Shown in pieces: positions 41,858 through 51,320 of a stretch of DNA of 64,000 bases. The position numbers and the translations under genes are program-made. The stretch comes from Denitrovibrio sp. (GTDB taxonomy: Bacteria; Chrysiogenota; Deferribacteres; Deferribacterales; Geovibrionaceae): assembly GCA_002869185.1 (NCBI GenBank), contig PKTN01000013.1, positions 58,972 through 122,971 of the forward strand, in the 5' to 3' direction. The notes beneath the pieces are model-generated. The model saw only the letters and a program-made list of their open reading frames with translations, had not been told where the DNA came from and made no database searches. How positions within the stretch are numbered: position 1 is the first letter of the stretch; each line of letters starts with the position of its first letter.

Positions 41858-42382
41858 ATGAATTTTAAAGAACTAGAGCCTACTAAACTAAAAGAAAACC
41901 CTTTTACGCTTATAAATAATGACTGGATGTTAATATCTGCTGGCGATAAAGCTAACTTTAACACTATGACAGCTAGTTGGGGTGGTCTAGGTATAATGTG
42001 GCACAAAAACGTCGCTTCTATTGTAGTTCGTCCGACAAGATACACATTCGAGTTTTTAGAGAAATACGACTACTTCACTCTCTCATTCTTCGAAGAAGAG
42101 TACAAAGATGCACTAACTCTGTGTGGCACAAAATCTGGAAGAGATTGCAACAAGGTAGCCGAAGCTGGTTTAACGCCTATATTCGACAATAATGGAATTT
42201 ATTTCGAAGAAGCTAAGATTATTATGGTTTGCAAAAAACTCTACTGGCAAGATATCAACCCAGATAATTTCGTCACAGATTTAGAAGAATTCTATCCAAA
42301 GAAAGATTACCACAGACTTTATATGGGTGAGATTGAGAATATGTATGAGAAGTGGATTATAAACCCATTAGACCTGCAATAA
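41858..42382 (+). CDS. Flavin reductase-like (flavoredoxin-type) protein
   Basis: MTASWGGLGIMWHKNVASIVVRPTRYTFEFLEKYDYFTLSFF. Confidence 0.82.
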   Translation: MNFKELEPTKLKENPFTLINNDWMLISAGDKANFNTMTASWGGLGIMWHKNVASIVVRPTRYTFEFLEKYDYFTLSFFEEEYKDALTLCGTKSGRDCNKVAEAGLTPIFDNNGIYFEEAKIIMVCKKLYWQDINPDNFVTDLEEFYPKKDYHRLYMGEIENMYEKWIINPLDLQ

Positions 42383-43712
42383 CAGGCTTCTGATCTATAC
42401 AACCAGGGCATACCCACTCGACAGCTTCAGTTGAAGACTCTCGGAGGCGTTCCCGCATTCGCACAACATTATCAATGAGCTGTAGGTTAGATTCATTTAG
42501 CCTGCGGCTCATTACAGATTTAAGCATATACTTTCTTTCGTTCAGCTTCTTAAATGACTGCTTATCTTTTGCCTTTATCTTAAACACGACTTTATAGTCA
42601 CCTATCATGGAAGAAAAACTCGCTGGAATAATCATATTAAAATTTTCATCAGAACTTGTTTTAGTACGTTTCACTGATTTAGCACTCATTTTTAAATTCT
42701 TGCGTTCTGGTTGCATCACTGGTGGGTTATTCTGCAATGACTCATATATCTCTCTTAATCTTATAAGTGCTTTTGTTGCGTTTGGAGAGTATGGATTCTT
42801 TTTAATAATCGCTATTAGTTTTTCTTTTTCTGAGCTATGTGGATCAGCCTCTTCACCTTCTCTAACGTCGAAATCTTTGTTAATAAAGACAAATTCACCT
42901 TCGTATCCAGCCATTTTACCAAATGCAGGAGTTTGCGTACCTTCTGTATAAGCAGATACTTTCGATTGAAGATACTGCCCAAGCTCTGAGCCAGTTATCA
43001 CCCTATCTTGGTTGGAATCAGCCGAACCATTAACACCATCAATAAACCTTCTGCGGAAGACAGAATCATCAGGGACTAGCTGGTTCTCTGTTCCAGAAGA
43101 TATAAATTGCCTAACTGGTTTATTAAGTATCTCAATAATAAGTTCAGGTATGGAACGCATAGTAGAGAAGACTGACCCAGAAAAACAACTATCAAAAGCA
43201 AATAACACTTGATTTGCTTTTATCTCCTTAGCCTTCTCAGCAAAAAATGACATAGGCACGCTTCCAGAGATAAACTTCTCTTTGCTAATCTTAGGGTTAC
43301 CAGCATCTTTGAAAACGATGTACCCCTCTTTACCTGAATTAGCTTTAAGAGTGTGACCATGACCAGCAAAGTATATTACAATTCTTCCCCTATCGTTATA
43401 GGCATAACGCCTTAGAAAAGTGTCAAAATTATTTTCGAATTCCCTTTTAGTATTATTAAGTGATTTCTCAATTTTGAAGCCTTTAGAATAGAGGAGTGAA
43501 ACTACAGCATCTATGTCACGTTCAACTCCAGGTAGGTCTGCCCAATTATCATTGTATTCAGATACCCCAGACACAAAAGCAACACTGTCAGTAAATAGTT
43601 CGCCAGCACTGATTTTATTGACTCTATCAGGCGATAATAAAGCCCTATCAGTGGCCTGCGAATTAAAGCTTATAAGTAGTATGGTAGAAAAAAGTAGATA
43701 TTTGAGCATCAT
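42357..43712 (-). CDS. Secreted caspase-like (peptidase C14/metacaspase-type) protein
   Basis: Signal peptide; His motif IVIYFAGHGH, Cys motif VLFAFDSCFSGS; EF-hand-like loop DSNQDRVITGSE. Confidence 0.87.
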   Translation of the reverse strand: MMLKYLLFSTILLISFNSQATDRALLSPDRVNKISAGELFTDSVAFVSGVSEYNDNWADLPGVERDIDAVVSLLYSKGFKIEKSLNNTKREFENNFDTFLRRYAYNDRGRIVIYFAGHGHTLKANSGKEGYIVFKDAGNPKISKEKFISGSVPMSFFAEKAKEIKANQVLFAFDSCFSGSVFSTMRSIPELIIEILNKPVRQFISSGTENQLVPDDSVFRRRFIDGVNGSADSNQDRVITGSELGQYLQSKVSAYTEGTQTPAFGKMAGYEGEFVFINKDFDVREGEEADPHSSEKEKLIAIIKKNPYSPNATKALIRLREIYESLQNNPPVMQPERKNLKMSAKSVKRTKTSSDENFNMIIPASFSSMIGDYKVVFKIKAKDKQSFKKLNERKYMLKSVMSRRLNESNLQLIDNVVRMRERLRESSTEAVEWVCPGCIDQKPVIAGLMGL

Positions 43713-43981
43713 CGCCCAACATACTGACCGAGATTAGTAAACAGATCTATAGTGTATGCCATTATCTTATCTAGCATCCAAGGTGCAAAAATCATAACAG
43801 CAGCCACAACGCCTACGATTTTAGGGATAAATGTAAGAGTCATCTCCTGAATAGAAGTCACGGACTGAAATATACTAATAGTCAGACCAATAACAAGACC
43901 AGCACCAAGCATAGGAGCTGCAATAATAAGAGACAACTGTAAAGCATGAACCAACATATCGATAACTAAATCTGCATTCAT
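43709..43981 (-). CDS. fliQ: Flagellar export protein FliQ
   Basis: APMLGAGLVIGLTISIFQSVTSIQEMTLTFIPKIV. Confidence 0.96.
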   Translation of the reverse strand: MNADLVIDMLVHALQLSLIIAAPMLGAGLVIGLTISIFQSVTSIQEMTLTFIPKIVGVVAAVMIFAPWMLDKIMAYTIDLFTNLGQYVGR

Positions 43982-43984
43982 AAA

Positions 43985-44716
43985 TCACTCAAAACTTTTT
44001 ACAATAGAAGTTATAATAAGACCCCATCCATCAACTAGCACAAATAGCATAATCTTAAATGGTACCGAGACCATTACTGGTGGTAGCATCATCATACCCA
44101 TTGACAGGAGTACACTCGCCACAACAAAGTCTATCACCAAAAATGGTAAAAACAACAAAAAACCCATTTGGAAAGCTGTTGACAACTCACTAACCACGAA
44201 TGAAGACAACAGAACTAGATCAGGGATATCTTCTGCTGACTGAGGTCTTGGTTCTCCACTTATTTCCAAAAAGGTGCGAACATCCTTCTTTCTAGTATTA
44301 TACAACATGAATTTACGAACGGGCTTCTTCACTTCTGCTACCATATCCTGAAAAGTTATCTTTTCCTCAAAATAAGGTCCAAAACCTTTATCATACATCT
44401 CAGTGAAAACAGGATTCATTATATAAAGTGTAAGAATCAATGCGAGGCTCAATAACACCTGTGAAGGTGGCATAGAAGGTGTGCCCATTGCCGTTCTAAG
44501 GAGAGACATAACAATAACGATACGAGTAAATGACGTCATTAGCACCAGAAAGCCTGGCGCAATCGTGATAAATGTCATAAGTAGCATCAGTTGCAATGTA
44601 ACAGAAACATCTTGAGGACTTGTCGCCTGCTCCATGCCAAACCTAAATGCAGGAAAAGGTATAGGATCTGCGGCCAATACTGCCGTCATAGGCACAGCAA
44701 GAAAGAGCAGAACCAT
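43985..44716 (-). CDS. fliP: Flagellar export protein FliP
   Basis: FTRIVIVMSLLRTAMGTPSMPPSQVLLSLALILT; SMGMMMLPPVMVSVPFKIMLFVLVDGWGLI. Confidence 0.97.
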   Translation of the reverse strand: MVLLFLAVPMTAVLAADPIPFPAFRFGMEQATSPQDVSVTLQLMLLMTFITIAPGFLVLMTSFTRIVIVMSLLRTAMGTPSMPPSQVLLSLALILTLYIMNPVFTEMYDKGFGPYFEEKITFQDMVAEVKKPVRKFMLYNTRKKDVRTFLEISGEPRPQSAEDIPDLVLLSSFVVSELSTAFQMGFLLFLPFLVIDFVVASVLLSMGMMMLPPVMVSVPFKIMLFVLVDGWGLIITSIVKSFE

Positions 44717-45498
44717 TATCGTTTTTTTAATGACTCTAACCTCTCATTTATTGTATTCCTAGATATATCAACTTCGTCTTTTATAGCAGGAGATTTTTTA
44801 AAGAATTTCATATATGACCCAAAGTCAGTCTTACGAGAAAAACCTGCCTTAATCCTTGCGACTTCATCTTCGTTGCTAATCTTATCTATAAGGTTCATAG
44901 AAGCATCTGTAACACCAATGATATATATCGATTCATCAACTTCATAAAAATAAAGTGTTTTCCTAAGGTCAAGATCTGCCTTGCCTAGTAGGCGTCCCAT
45001 ACCAGGAATATCTGTTAATATTTGTTTTTTAAAGAAAGATTTCGCGATCCAGAAAATAACTAACATAACAGCAAGAACAATGAGCAGGCCCCATATCATC
45101 CTTGCATATGCTTTTTTACCAACTGCTGGTTCTTCTGATATTTTTTTGGGAAATGTGAACGTGACCTTAAGTAACCCCTCTTGAGATAACACCTCAGGAA
45201 CCACGATCTCAGATTCAAAATCCACAATCAGACGTTTTCTTGTGCCATCTGATGTTGTTGTTATTGACTTTATAGGCATATCCCAAAACGTTTTTTCGAA
45301 ATCAATCTCTTCATTCGTCTCAAAGCTAATCACATAGCTTTTATCGAGTTGAAGAGTATTCACATTGGAATAGCCTTTATTAAAACTTATTTTTAATGTT
45401 AATGTTGTGCTGTCCACGTCATACACTATCCCCGCAGCCATTGCCGGCATAGACGATAACAATAGGATAAATATTATATATCTAACGATACATGCCAT
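44716..45498 (-). CDS. fliO: FliO-like flagellar biosynthesis protein
   Basis: Position between fliN and fliP; TM followed by a cytoplasmic FliO-like domain. Confidence 0.65.
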   Translation of the reverse strand: MACIVRYIIFILLLSSMPAMAAGIVYDVDSTTLTLKISFNKGYSNVNTLQLDKSYVISFETNEEIDFEKTFWDMPIKSITTTSDGTRKRLIVDFESEIVVPEVLSQEGLLKVTFTFPKKISEEPAVGKKAYARMIWGLLIVLAVMLVIFWIAKSFFKKQILTDIPGMGRLLGKADLDLRKTLYFYEVDESIYIIGVTDASMNLIDKISNEDEVARIKAGFSRKTDFGSYMKFFKKSPAIKDEVDISRNTINERLESLKKR

Positions 45499-45769
45499 TT
45501 TTGAACATCTCGGTTAAGTCTTCCTTGTCTAATATTTCAGTTATACGCACAGCAAAACTATCTTCCAGTACCATTATCTCGCCAAGTGCAAGCGGTTTAC
45601 CGTTTACAAGAAAGTCAACAGGTTCACCAGATGTCTTAGAAAACTTAAGGATAGTCCCCTTCTCCCAGTTGAGAAGTTCGCGTACTTTAACTAGTTTTCT
45701 ACCCAGCTCCACGTCAACTTCAAATAGAATTTCGCCAAATTCATTTTTAGCTAGTTCGACATTAGTCAT
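45482..45769 (-). CDS. fliN: Flagellar motor switch protein FliN
   Basis: DVELGRKLVKVRELLNWEKGTILKFSKTSGEPVDFLVNGKPLALGEIMVLEDSFAVRITEI. Confidence 0.92.
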   Translation of the reverse strand: MTNVELAKNEFGEILFEVDVELGRKLVKVRELLNWEKGTILKFSKTSGEPVDFLVNGKPLALGEIMVLEDSFAVRITEILDKEDLTEMFKNGMYR

Positions 45770-45778
45770 CTTGTCCCC

Positions 45779-46306
45779 TTACTGAGCCACAAACTCAGTA
45801 AAATACACATTCACTATTGAGCCTTCTGTTATTAAACTATTAAGCCTTCGAAGCAGCTCTTGCTTCAAAATGAGTTTTCCTTGAGCAGAGCTAACCTCTT
45901 CATATCTTTTAGAAGCGAGCACAGTGAGGATTGAATCTCTAAGCTGTGGTTTTCTCATGTCTAACGCTTCAACAAACTTCTTTGTATCATCAAGCTCAAG
46001 TTGGAGCGTAACTCTAAGATATCTCGTTCCACCAGAATCTGCCATATTTACTATGAAATTTTCTAGAGGATATAGCGTTCCTATTCCTGTCCCTTCTTTC
46101 TTCTCTTTCTTTGGAGCTGCTGCTTTCTTAGCTGGCATATTTTCAGCTGTTTCATCAGGTTTTGGCTTTAGGAACATCATGTAACCTGCTCCACCTAACA
46201 CTCCAAGTATTATAAGTAAAAGTAAAACGATTATAATGAGTTTTAACTTCCCACCCTTTTTCTTTTTCGGTTCACTCGATTCTTCTACATTTTCTTCTTC
46301 AGCCAT
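45779..46306 (-). CDS. fliL: Flagellar basal body-associated protein FliL
   Basis: TM plus 'YPLENFIVNMADSGGTRYLRVTLQLEL'. Confidence 0.92.
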   Translation of the reverse strand: MAEEENVEESSEPKKKKGGKLKLIIIVLLLLIILGVLGGAGYMMFLKPKPDETAENMPAKKAAAPKKEKKEGTGIGTLYPLENFIVNMADSGGTRYLRVTLQLELDDTKKFVEALDMRKPQLRDSILTVLASKRYEEVSSAQGKLILKQELLRRLNSLITEGSIVNVYFTEFVAQ

Positions 46307-47052
46307 TATTCCTCTCCTGTATCTTCATCATCAAATAATTGTTTATTAGCTTCAGCAAACTCAGGACTCACAAAATTAACTTCTACACGTCTATTTTTAG
46401 CCCTACTAGCTTCACTGATGTTTGGTGTAACTGGATGGTTCTCTGCATATCCAGCAGCAGATAGTTTTTGTGCGCTAACCTGCTTACTAAGGAAATATTT
46501 CACTACAGCAACAGCCCTAGCTGTGGAAAGCTCCCAGTTTGAAGGGTAAATTGCCGTACTTATTGGAATGTCGTCGGTATGCCCTTCGACCATAATATTA
46601 AATGGGGATTCTTCTATGACTGCAGCAAGTTTATCAAGCAGTGGTTTTGCCTGATCTAATAACTCTGCACTACCAGGCTGAAATAGCATTTTATCTAGGA
46701 TACGGACAGAAACACCTTTCTTTGTCTGAGCAATGGTAACCACCTGAGACATTTGGGCACTCTTTACGTATTCTTTAAGACTTTGACTTACTTTTCTTTG
46801 GACACTTCTAACATTCTGAACAAAGGATAATCTAGAGAGTATATCTTCTTGACTCATCTCTGTTTTATTACCCTCTTTCAGTACTCCGAGTGAACCTTGA
46901 AGTGAACCGAGCGCAACTTTAATCTTCCTCTTATCCATGGATGCCATAGATAGTAGAAGAATAAAGAATGTCATCAGTAATGTTGCCATATCAGCGAATG
47001 TTCCCATCCACAGTGGCAAACCAGGTTTACACTCTTCGCATTTCTTGCCCAA
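46306..47052 (-). CDS. motB: Flagellar motor protein MotB
   Basis: PLWMGTFADMATLLMTFFILLLSMA; OmpA-like VEGHTDDIPI. Confidence 0.95.
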   Translation of the reverse strand: MGKKCEECKPGLPLWMGTFADMATLLMTFFILLLSMASMDKRKIKVALGSLQGSLGVLKEGNKTEMSQEDILSRLSFVQNVRSVQRKVSQSLKEYVKSAQMSQVVTIAQTKKGVSVRILDKMLFQPGSAELLDQAKPLLDKLAAVIEESPFNIMVEGHTDDIPISTAIYPSNWELSTARAVAVVKYFLSKQVSAQKLSAAGYAENHPVTPNISEASRAKNRRVEVNFVSPEFAEANKQLFDDEDTGEE

Positions 47053-47099
47053 ATTAAAACTCCTCGTTCAGATAGATAGAGCTACAATATAAACAGTTT

Positions 47100-47864
47100 T
47101 TAATCAAACTGTGATTTACGCTCTTTAGGTGAAAGATAAGCATTGAGCTTTTGCTCAACGATACGTGGGTTGTCACCAGCCTGTATAGCCATGATACCAC
47201 CTATCATAATCTCTCTGATGAGCTGTTCTTGTGATGAACGATACTCAAGCTTTGCCTTGTATGGTCCACCAAAAAGGTTCGCAAACATAGCACCATACAT
47301 TGTAGTAAGGAGAGCAACAGCCATCGCAGGTCCAATAGAACTAGGATCTTCCATCGATTGCAGCATCGCAACAAGACCAATGAGAGTACCGATCATACCC
47401 ATCGCAGGCCCAAATTCAACAACGATACCCATTACACCCTGCCCAGCTTTATGTCTTTGGACCATATAATCAAGTTCAGTTTCAAGAATATTTTTTATAA
47501 CTTCTGGCTCTGTACCGTCAACGGCAAGCCTTATACCCTTTCTAAGGAATTCATCACTAACCTCATCTTCTGCTGACTCAAGAGAGAGTATTCCGTCTCT
47601 CCTCGCTTTAACAGCGAACTCAACAAGTTGAGCTATAAGAGTCGCAGCGTCATCAAGAGGATATTTGAAGGCTCTTCCAGTAAATTTCATGATAGCCATA
47701 GCTTTATCCATAGGATAACTCATCATGATAATTCCGAAAGTACCACCAAAAACGATAAGAATAGAAGGGACATCGATATAAGGTGCAATACCCGCACCCA
47801 TTATAATCGCTGCGAAAATCAGCGCATAGGCTACAATGGTTCCGACTAGGGTTGCTATATCCAT
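47100..47864 (-). CDS. motA: Flagellar motor protein MotA
   Basis: Four TMs; FGPAMGMIGTLIGLVAMLQSMEDPSSIGPAMAVALLTTMYGAMFANLF. Confidence 0.95.
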   Translation of the reverse strand: MDIATLVGTIVAYALIFAAIIMGAGIAPYIDVPSILIVFGGTFGIIMMSYPMDKAMAIMKFTGRAFKYPLDDAATLIAQLVEFAVKARRDGILSLESAEDEVSDEFLRKGIRLAVDGTEPEVIKNILETELDYMVQRHKAGQGVMGIVVEFGPAMGMIGTLIGLVAMLQSMEDPSSIGPAMAVALLTTMYGAMFANLFGGPYKAKLEYRSSQEQLIREIMIGGIMAIQAGDNPRIVEQKLNAYLSPKERKSQFD

Positions 47865-48042
47865 ACTATCTCCCAGATTTAATAATTCTCACAAGCATGT
47901 ATAAATATGCAGAATTATTACAAATTAATACAATGATATTGTATGACTTTCACTTTAAAGATACAGGACTTACGAGGCATCAGTCAACAGAAATAATATT
48001 CTGAAAAGCAATAGCAGTGCTGTATTACGATATATATCAACG

Positions 48043-48074
48043 AAAAAAAAGCCATGATCATAAACCACGGCTTA
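48043..48074 (-). terminator. Terminator downstream of flgE
   Basis: AAGCCGTG...CATGGCTT followed by T8 on the minus strand. Confidence 0.75.
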
Positions 48075-48095
48075 AATATTTAGTTATTCACTTAC

Positions 48096-50594
48096 TTATC
48101 GTTTAAGTGACATTAGCTCTTTAAGCATCTCATCAGAAGTTGTGATTACCCTTGAATTGGCTTGGAATCCCCTCTGAGTAGTAATCATACCTACAAATTC
48201 TGCCGAAAGATCTACGTTTGAGTTTTCGAGTGCACCAGATGCGATCTCACCTCTGAAACCAGACCCAGGTTTACCTATTGCGCCGTCACCAGAGTTTGCT
48301 GTCGCTTTAAATGTTGTATCACCAACCTTCAAAAGACCTTGCGTATTTGTAAATGTTGCAAGAGATATCTGAGCGATAGTAGATACCTGACCATTTGTAT
48401 AGTAACCAATGATCTCACCTGCAGGGTTAAAGAGTGTAGATTCTAGTGTACCTGTTGAGTATCCATCTTGCTCTGTTCTTGATATAGACCCCTCATCTGA
48501 AGAGATATATATACCATCAAATCTAGCAGGAGTACCAAGCTCCATCTGAATATCATTAATTACACCAGCTCCAGTACCAGTGTCAAAGTTCATAGTAAGA
48601 TTTGCAACCCTCTGACCATTAGGACTAGATAGATAGTTAAACGAACCATCTCCATTAAAATTCAGATATACTTCGTTACCTGTTGTCTCATTGAATGATA
48701 TATTAACATTATCGTCAGGTGAAGTTAGAGAGAGTTTCCACTGGTTATCAAGCGAATCTTCAATCTCAAAGTTGTACTGAAGCGTATGTGCTTCACCTTG
48801 AGAGTCATATATTGTCTGAGAAGTCACCAATGTACCACCATCAGCACTTTGGACTGTCTGGTACTCGAAATAATCGTAAAAAGTATCATAACTGGAGCCA
48901 CCAACTACTTCAAATTTTACGAAGTCGAGTTCATTAGGGTCACCCTTCTCGCCTGTAATCTTTAATTTTCCAGAATTGTCCGCAAAACTAGCAATATGCT
49001 GAAGAACCTCTGTTTAATTTGAAGAATCATATCCAAGATACTCAGCGATTGCAGTACGCATATCATCAAGTGTTGATGTACCCGCAGGGATGCTTGCTGA
49101 TCCAGGAGTAAGTACACCACCAACAGAAGATGAGAATTGCACTATAGCTGTGGCATCAAGCCCTAGACTATCGCCAGAACTTGTAAATAGCTCTGTCATT
49201 GGGTCATTGTCTTGAGCTGTCCTCAAAAATGTACCACTCAGTGTGGACTGAGCAGTCATACCGTATGAAGCAGAAAGACTCGATGATCCCGCTGGAACTA
49301 TATTATTCTCAAACACTGAACCACTATAAGCTTTATCAAGTGATAGACCAGATAAACTAAGTGTTCCAATTGCTGAGTTCGTGTTGTGATCTATGGTGAA
49401 TGCAAACTGACCTGTAGTATTGTCATAAGAGACTGAAAACTCATTCGAGCTAATAACGTTACCGTCAAGCTCACCTTCAATAGCAACAGCTAGGTCTGTA
49501 AGAGTTGTGAAATCTCTACCAGCGTATATCTGGCTTTCAAAATACATTTCACTACTAGACTTAGTATCACCAAGGTCATCATAGGTATTTGCGAGATTAG
49601 AAAGACCAACAGCAAGGAGTGGTGTTCCACTAAAAGAGTCGATCGACACTGTAGCACCAGCACTCATTACTCTATCAACTTTAAGTGTTCCGCCAGTAAC
49701 AGACACATCAAATGCTCCCGTCTGCCCAGCAACAGTATCCATCCGAGCTTCAATAGCATTCGCAAGTCCATTCATAGTAGAAAAATCAGTTCCATATGTG
49801 AATGTGTAAGCTGTTGAGTTCATATAGACCAGAAGTGACTGATCATTTTCGAGGTTCATATTAACATCTGAACCATTGTAAACATATTTCATATCTGTAA
49901 CGCCAGCAGCATGAGCCTAGACCTTTATAGGCTCGTTATCAGACAAGTCCATGTTTGCACCATTTTCACTATAAACAGCAAAGATACTGTCAGCAGGGTC
50001 TGCATAGTGTAAAAGTGATGGATATTCTACTATTGTAGGATTTGCTTCGGTATTTAAAACACCAGAAAGACTGATTTCTGAAGTAGGATTAGCTTGAGCT
50101 GTCTGATAGTCACTAGACAAAATAATGTCTGTTACTGTTCCATCTGTCTGAAGCTCTCCAGTTGCAGGATCAATCATCCAACCTTGAACATTATAACCAC
50201 CAGGGTTCGTCAAAGCACCAGTAGAGTCAAAGTTAAAGTCTCCAGCTCTTGTGTATATATATTCATTAGCACCTTCGCCGCGCATAACAAAGAAGCCCTC
50301 TCCCTGAATGGCAAGGTCAGAGTTCTTTGCTGTGGTTTGCATAGTACCTGTTTCAAACATTGTATCGACTGCAGCAAGGTAACTACCAAGACCAACCTGT
50401 CTTGGATTGATACCACCTCTTGCATCTGTAGGTGCTTTACCACCTACAAGCGTCTGACTAAGCAGATCTTGAAACACAGCTCTACCAGATTTGTAACCAA
50501 CAGTGTTTACGTTAGATATGTTGTTACCCAACACATCCATAGCCTTCTGGTTTACACCCAGACCACTAATGGCTGAATAAAGTGACCGCATCAT
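48096..50594 (-). CDS. flgE: Flagellar hook protein FlgE, 833-codon frame interrupted by in-frame TAG (49917-49919) and TAA (49014-49016)
   Basis: ORFs 49917..50594, 49014..49892 and 48096..48830 are all in one frame. N-terminus MMRSLYSAISGLGVNQKAMDVLGNNISNVNTVGYKSGR, C-terminus EFVGMITTQRGFQANSRVITTSDEMLKELMSLKR. Confidence 0.85.
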
Positions 50595-51299
50595 TTAAGC
50601 ACCTCCAAGAGAAGCATCTCTTACCGAAGTGACTTTATCTGCAGGGACATCACTTCCATCGACTTCATAAACAACAGCATTACCGACTGTTTTAACACCT
50701 GTAACTAAACCGTTACCGTATGTTGTAACATCTATCTCTTCTCCGTCGAGACCTGTGGCTACAACAGAGAATGTGTATTTTCCTTCATCGACGAGGTTTC
50801 CATCAGAATCTGTTCCATCCCAATAGAATGTGTTCATATCTGTATCTGTAACAGACGGATTAAAATCTCTCACATAGTTACCGGCACCATCTTTAATAAC
50901 TACGGTAGTCTTAAATGGTACTTCATCAGCCTCAAATGAGACTGCGGCAACTCCACCAGCCATGTATGTATTATTACCTTCATACTCCACTAGCTTTCCT
51001 ATGTAGCCTGATGCAGACATCATGTACTGTTGAGTATTTGTAGCTTCATTGCCCGCGGCCATCTTAGCGATGTTCTCTTCCATGCTTGTTAAAAGCTCTA
51101 CCTGAGAGAACTGTGATGTTTGTTCCATCATAGCAGCATCATCCATTGGTGCTGTAGGGTCTTGATTCTTTAATTGTGTAATAAAGAGATTGAGGAAATC
51201 TGATTGCCCAAGGGTTCCAGAAGCAGCCTCGTCTCTCTCTTCAAATTGTGTCGTATCGTAAGTGGTATAGTTCACTTCTTTTGTTGATGAAATTTGCAT
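50595..51299 (-). CDS. flgD: Flagellar hook capping protein FlgD
   Basis: LGQSDFLNLFITQLKNQDPTAPMDDAAMMEQTSQFSQVELL. Confidence 0.95.
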   Translation of the reverse strand: MQISSTKEVNYTTYDTTQFEERDEAASGTLGQSDFLNLFITQLKNQDPTAPMDDAAMMEQTSQFSQVELLTSMEENIAKMAAGNEATNTQQYMMSASGYIGKLVEYEGNNTYMAGGVAAVSFEADEVPFKTTVVIKDGAGNYVRDFNPSVTDTDMNTFYWDGTDSDGNLVDEGKYTFSVVATGLDGEEIDVTTYGNGLVTGVKTVGNAVVYEVDGSDVPADKVTSVRDASLGGA

Positions 51300-51320
51300 A
51301 ATATCCTCCGATCTTCGCCC

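Noticed and set aside
42357-42382. Tail-to-tail overlap of the flavin reductase and caspase-like genes
   Set aside because: A 26-nt convergent overlap is common in compact genomes; not reported as a finding.
1724-50594. Pyrrolysine or selenocysteine explanation for internal stops
   Set aside because: No TGA is involved, the proteins are not known Pyl enzymes, one stop is TAA, and TAG ends many normal genes here; no pyl or sel genes seen in window.
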